A stretch of DNA of 64,000 nucleotides, from positions 310,001 through 374,000 of the forward strand of contig NZ_LJGT01000036.1 in the NCBI RefSeq assembly GCF_001751365.1, in the 5' to 3' direction. This document shows, in pieces, positions 60,902 to 64,000 of the stretch. A program made the position numbers and the translations under genes. The DNA comes from Streptomyces abyssalis. GTDB taxonomy: Bacteria > Actinomycetota > Actinomycetes > Streptomycetales > Streptomycetaceae. Under the pieces are notes generated by a model, which saw nothing but the letters and a program-made list of their open reading frames with translations, was not told where the DNA came from and ran no database searches. Every line of letters starts with the position of its first letter. The first letter of the stretch is position 1.

Positions 60902-62361
60902 GAGATGACCTCCGCGTACGAGAGCATCGCGATGACTCCGCAGACCGTGAGGAACACCGAGCCGACGGCCACGAGGCTGCGCAACAGCTTGCTCATCCGG
61001 TACTCGGTGGGCATGTTGACCTTGTCGATGTAGAGCAGTCCCGCGCCGTAGATGCCGCAGGCGAAGACACCGCCGACGATGGACGCGGGGGTGATCAGAT
61101 CCACGAAGTCCGCTCCCGTGGCGATCATCAATATGGCGCCGATGCCGGTCCAGACGTAGACGTAGGGCCTGATGCCCCGCTGGCCGCGGGCGCGGACCTT
61201 CTCCGAGACGGCCGCGAGACTCTCGTACGTCGTCCAGGAGTACGCCTCCCACAGGGCGTAGACGGTGCCGAAGAGCACCATGACGATGGCCACGATGTAG
61301 AAGTACTCGAAGACCGGTGCCACCCCGGCGAGGAACTGCGACTGGTAGGTCAGCACGTCGTTGCCCTCGGGAACCTGCTGCTTCTCCCCGAGTATCGCCG
61401 CACCGTTGATCATGAACGCCGCCGCGATGACGGCCATCGCGAGGAACGCTGCCATCATGTCGAAGAGGGGGGCACGGTTCCACGCGCGGGCCTTCTCCAC
61501 GTCCTCGGGCTCTGCGGAGAGCGGGATACGGGCCCTGGACTCCTGCGCGGCCAGCCTCCGGCCTATCGCGTCGACGTCCCGGTGCCCGAGCATCCCCCAC
61601 TTCTTCTCCCGGAGCATGCCGGTGTAGCCGATGTAGTCGTACATGCCTCCGCCGAGGCCGCCCATGAACACCACGAGTTCGACCCAGACCGAAGTCTCGG
61701 GGATCTCCGGGTACTTGTCGGCCACGAACGGGGCGTACTCGAAGCTGCCGGGCACCAGGCCGCCCAGCACGCCGAGCCAGTCGGGCTGCGCGACGAAGAC
61801 CCCGATCAGGACGAGCACCACCATCAGGCCGGCGATGACGACCTGCACCCTCTCCAGCACCGTGTAGCCGCCCGCCCAGGACAGCACCGCCGCGAAGAGG
61901 AGGATTCCGATGGCGTAGGCGGTGGCGTTGCCCGCTCCCTGCGATGCGAGGAAGTCGCCGAGCGCGACGGCCACTCCGCTCGCCCAGCCCGGGAACGAGG
62001 CGAGGCAGATCAGCGCCAGCAGCACCGGAAACCAGCCGCGCGGACCGGGCATGACCTTGCCGAAGCGCGTCATGGGGTGTTCGCCGGTGAGCGTGATGTG
62101 CCGGTTGGAGGCGTAGACGAGCGCCCCCTTGGCGACCGTCCCCACGACGATCGCCCACAGAACGGTGTAGCCGAAGACCGCGCCCTCGCGCGAGGCGAGG
62201 ATCGATTCGCCGCTCCCGATGGTGAGCGAGGCGATGATCGCGCCGGGGCCGAAGAACTTGAGGACCGTGGCGAGGCTGAAGCCTCCCCGTCGCAGCTCCG
62301 GGGGTGGTTCCGGGAGACGCAGCACGGGCTCTGCGTTGCGACCGATTTCTTCTGTGGCCAT
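60898..62361 (-). CDS. Nramp-fold transporter lacking the canonical metal site
   Basis: 487 aa from the ATG at 62361, with about eleven membrane helices. The first helix reads FFGPGAIIASLTIGSGESIL: it aligns with the Nramp motif GPG-x7-IDPGN, but GSGE (49-52) stands where Asp-Pro-Gly-Asn binds metal. The TM6 motif Met-Pro-His is also absent; the segment GLGGGMYDYIGYTGMLREK takes its place. The rest (EHPMTRFGKVMPGPRGWFPV, SWAGGYTVLERVQVVIAGLM) is Nramp-like. Such proteins are annotated as Nramp metal transporters but may carry another substrate. Controlled probably by the divergent GntR regulator. Confidence 0.75.
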   Translation of the reverse strand: MATEEIGRNAEPVLRLPEPPPELRRGGFSLATVLKFFGPGAIIASLTIGSGESILASREGAVFGYTVLWAIVVGTVAKGALVYASNRHITLTGEHPMTRFGKVMPGPRGWFPVLLALICLASFPGWASGVAVALGDFLASQGAGNATAYAIGILLFAAVLSWAGGYTVLERVQVVIAGLMVVLVLIGVFVAQPDWLGVLGGLVPGSFEYAPFVADKYPEIPETSVWVELVVFMGGLGGGMYDYIGYTGMLREKKWGMLGHRDVDAIGRRLAAQESRARIPLSAEPEDVEKARAWNRAPLFDMMAAFLAMAVIAAAFMINGAAILGEKQQVPEGNDVLTYQSQFLAGVAPVFEYFYIVAIVMVLFGTVYALWEAYSWTTYESLAAVSEKVRARGQRGIRPYVYVWTGIGAILMIATGADFVDLITPASIVGGVFACGIYGAGLLYIDKVNMPTEYRMSKLLRSLVAVGSVFLTVCGVIAMLSYAEVIS

Positions 62362-62386
62362 GTCAGTCCAGACGATCGTCTTCGTA

Positions 62387-62400
62387 TATCCTATAGGATA
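62387..62400. promoter_or_regulatory. Palindrome, likely operator of the GntR regulator
   Basis: TATCCTATAGGATA, a perfect 14-bp palindrome, 26 bp before the transporter start and 114 bp before the regulator start. It resembles FCD-type GntR sites (ATnnTATAnnAT-like centre). AT-rich island in GC-rich DNA. Confidence 0.7.
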
Positions 62401-62513
62401 CGTGGAACAGGTCGTACGATTATTCGAGCCGGTCAGCTGCGGCGTCAAGGGAGTGGACCGCTCTCGTTTACGTCACGCAAGCACCGGGGCCAGCACACTC
62501 AGGGGGACACACC

Positions 62514-63233
62514 ATGGACGGGTCACCTGCGGAAACGGCGCGCGGCGCGGCGCCGGCGACACCACTGCCCCGGCGTCAGATGCTCACGGACGACGTCCAC
62601 GAGGCCGTCAAGGCACTGATCATGGACCACGCCATCGCGCCGGGCGAGCGGGTCTCGATCGACGGGCTCGCCCGCCAGCTCGGGGTCTCCCCCACCCCCG
62701 TACGGGAGGCGCTGGCCCGGCTGGAGACGGCGGAGCTGGTGGTCAAGGAGCCTCTGCGGGGATACCGGACCACGCCGCTCCTCAACCGCGAACAGCTCGC
62801 CGACCTCTACCGGTTCCGGCTGCTCATCGAGCCGTGGGCGGCGGCGAGGGCCGCCGAGAAGGCGGACGAGCGCGGCCGCGGGAGGCTGCGCGCGGAGATG
62901 GCGGCCTGCGACGCCCCTCACGAGGCGACGTACGACGCCTACAAGGCACTGACGGCGCACGACACCCGCTTCCACGTGCTGGTGGCGGAGCTGGCCGGAA
63001 GTGCGCAGGTGCGGCTCGCGTTCGAGCGCACCCACTGCCACCTGCACATCTTCCGGCTCTACTACGACAGCGGCATCGGCCGGCGGACGCTGGAGGAGCA
63101 CCGCGCGATCACGGACGCCGTCCTGGCCGGGGATCCGGGGGCCGCCGAGGCGGCCATGCGGACACACCTGGAGACGGCCTATTACGAGCGGCTGCGGCCG
63201 GTGTCGGAGGCCTCGGGCGCGGAGCCGACCTGA
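62514..63233 (+). CDS. GntR-family regulator, FadR/FCD subgroup
   Basis: 239 aa, ATG with AGGGGGA 7 bp upstream. N-terminal winged HTH: QMLTDDVHEAVKALIMDHAI, GLARQLGVSPTPVREALARL. The FCD effector domain has candidate metal ligands: Asp and His in AHDTRFHVLV, His in RTLEEHRAITDAVL and His in AAMRTHLETAYY. Such regulators respond to small organic acids or similar. Divergent from the Nramp-like gene across the palindrome, so it probably represses that transporter until the effector is present. This suits an organic substrate for the transporter. Confidence 0.9.
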   Translation: MDGSPAETARGAAPATPLPRRQMLTDDVHEAVKALIMDHAIAPGERVSIDGLARQLGVSPTPVREALARLETAELVVKEPLRGYRTTPLLNREQLADLYRFRLLIEPWAAARAAEKADERGRGRLRAEMAACDAPHEATYDAYKALTAHDTRFHVLVAELAGSAQVRLAFERTHCHLHIFRLYYDSGIGRRTLEEHRAITDAVLAGDPGAAEAAMRTHLETAYYERLRPVSEASGAEPT

Positions 63234-63336
63234 CGGAGCATGGCCTGCCGCAGTCCTTGCCGTCTGCTCAGTAGTCGTACATGCGGGCCGAGTACGGCCT
63301 GCTGGTGCCGGTCCCCGTGCCGCCGTCGCTGCTCAT
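63234..63336 (-). pseudogene. Remnant of a SAM-dependent methyltransferase gene (DUF574/SAV2177 type)
   Basis: A 22-codon frame starts at the ATG 63336, with AGGAAGG upstream, and stops at TGA (63268-63270). Its end TSRPYSARMYDY matches the N-terminal signature of DUF574 methyltransferases (xSRPxSARxYDYxLGGKDN). Reading through the TGA gives ADGKDC: the Gly-Lys-Asp falls exactly where the family has GGKD, and TGA sits where a Trp/Leu codon is usual. Nothing methyltransferase-like follows before the gntR end. Read as a broken gene cut off by the neighbour. A genuine 22-aa peptide is possible. It lies 31 bp after the XRE/DUF5753 gene, the usual partner. Confidence 0.6.
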
Positions 63337-63367
63337 CGAACCTTCCTCTGCCGGGCGGGAGCGGGCC

Positions 63368-64000
63368 TCACCGGTCGTACTCCTTCTGCAGACCCGTCAG
63401 ATACGCACGGGCGTCGGGGACGAGCTTCGCGGCGAGCTGGGACATGCCGGTGTGCGTCTCCAGATGGGGCACGACGTCGCGGCGCTGGTCGTAGTAGAGC
63501 GCGCTGGTCAGCCCCACTTCGGTGTAGACGATGTCCTGCAACTCCCGCTCCCCGAAACGGAAGTATGTGAAGTGGCCGCTGGTGCCGGGGTGCGCGCCGG
63601 CGGCGAGCGGCAGGATGCGCAAGGTGATCCGCGGCCTTTCCAGTGCCTCGATGAGCCGGCCGATCTGGGTGCGCATCACCCGCGGCGGGCCGACGAAGCG
63701 GCGCAGCGCGGCCTCCTCCATGACCACCCAAAGGGACGGTGCGTCCGGGGAGTCGAGCAGGTCCTGGCGGCGCAGCCGCAGTTCGACACGCTGCTCGACG
63801 GCCTCCGCCGGCGCCTCGGGGAAGCCGGCGCGTATGACGGCACGTGCGTAGTCCGCGGTCTGCAGCAGCCCGGTGACGTAGTGCGGTTCGTAGACGCGCA
63901 GCACACTGGCCGAGGTCTCCAGACTGACGTAGGCGCGGAACCAGTCGGGCAGGGCGTCCCGGAAGGAGTGCCACCAGCCGGGCTTGTTGGCCTGCTCCGT
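63368..64000 (-). CDS. XRE-family regulator with DUF5753 domain, 5' part outside window
   Basis: The C-terminal 210 residues are visible; the N-terminal HTH lies beyond position 64000. The DUF5753 signature is clear: ANKPGWWHSFRDALPDWFRA, YVSLETSASVLRVYEPHYVT, GLLQTADYARAVIRAGFPE, RVELRLRRQDLLDSPDAP, WVVMEEAALRRFVG, ITLRILPLAAGAHPG and FTYFRFGERELQDIVYTE. The effector domain is abundant in streptomycetes, usually next to a DUF397 or DUF574 gene. Here only the methyltransferase remnant follows. Confidence 0.9.
   Translation of the reverse strand, partial: TEQANKPGWWHSFRDALPDWFRAYVSLETSASVLRVYEPHYVTGLLQTADYARAVIRAGFPEAPAEAVEQRVELRLRRQDLLDSPDAPSLWVVMEEAALRRFVGPPRVMRTQIGRLIEALERPRITLRILPLAAGAHPGTSGHFTYFRFGERELQDIVYTEVGLTSALYYDQRRDVVPHLETHTGMSQLAAKLVPDARAYLTGLQKEYDR

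Noticed and set aside
63268..63336. 22-aa peptide (ends ARMYDY) as a RiPP precursor
   Set aside because: No modifying enzyme is adjacent, and the sequence fits a methyltransferase N-terminus including the GKD after the stop.
1..64000. Prophage, insertion sequence, CRISPR or integrative element
   Set aside because: No transposase, integrase, repeat-spacer array or long terminal repeats were seen; the tRNA-Leu gene has no adjacent integrase and no duplicated 3' end was noticed.

Overview
The window looks like a core-chromosome segment of a Streptomyces or a very close relative. The DNA is very GC-rich, GTG/TTG starts with AGGAGG-type ribosome sites are common, a complete Pup-proteasome locus is present, chaplin genes and the mycothiol ligase gene are present, and the gene order from the helicase/Tat block to the chaplin pair is the order I associate with the corresponding S. 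coelicolor region. I see no prophage, insertion sequence, CRISPR array or integrated plasmid.

Left part (1-23.6 kb). A truncated metal-receptor gene, an OsmC protein, a stand-alone 5'-3' exonuclease and a siderophore-interacting flavoprotein behind a probable iron box come first. A long leftward block follows: secreted PI-PLC, Ski2-like helicase, diacylglycerol-kinase-like enzyme, tatC, tatA, a small membrane protein, pafC, pafB and two FKBP prolyl isomerases. Then come pafA, an MFS exporter divergent from its LacI regulator, prcA, prcB, pup, dop and arc. Strong hairpins after pafA, prcA/lacI, pup and arc cut the proteasome locus into separate transcription units, so Pup, the core particle, Dop and the ATPase ring can be expressed at different levels. 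Pup ends in an encoded Gly-Gly-Glu.

Middle (23.8-45.3 kb). Here lie a 3Fe-4S-type ferredoxin, a secreted protein, TrmI, a site-2 protease with CBS domains, a RecB-like nuclease, an orphan LuxR-type response regulator, an orphan peptide-binding lipoprotein, a HAD phosphatase and cobalamin-dependent MetH. Next is the glycerol system: gylR (IclR family) upstream of glpF-glpK-glpD. The same 15-bp near-palindrome sits in front of gylR and of glpF. A GH13 glucosidase and a PAC2 protein with a long disordered tail end this section.

Right part (45.4-64 kb). mshC lies at the end of a leftward cluster with a histidine phosphatase, a DUF3090 protein and a PI3/4-kinase-fold protein (SCO1664 family) whose catalytic motifs are intact. 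CorA, an F420-type oxidoreductase, an aldo/keto reductase, a RecD2-like protein with its ATPase motifs destroyed, two conserved small proteins, a sortase-anchored long chaplin, a short chaplin, an M20 peptidase, tRNA-Leu(GAG) and a secreted PQQ-type sugar dehydrogenase follow. The end of the window holds a non-canonical Nramp-fold transporter with a small membrane partner, a divergent GntR/FCD regulator with a 14-bp palindrome between them, a fragment of a SAM-methyltransferase gene, and a truncated XRE/DUF5753 regulator.
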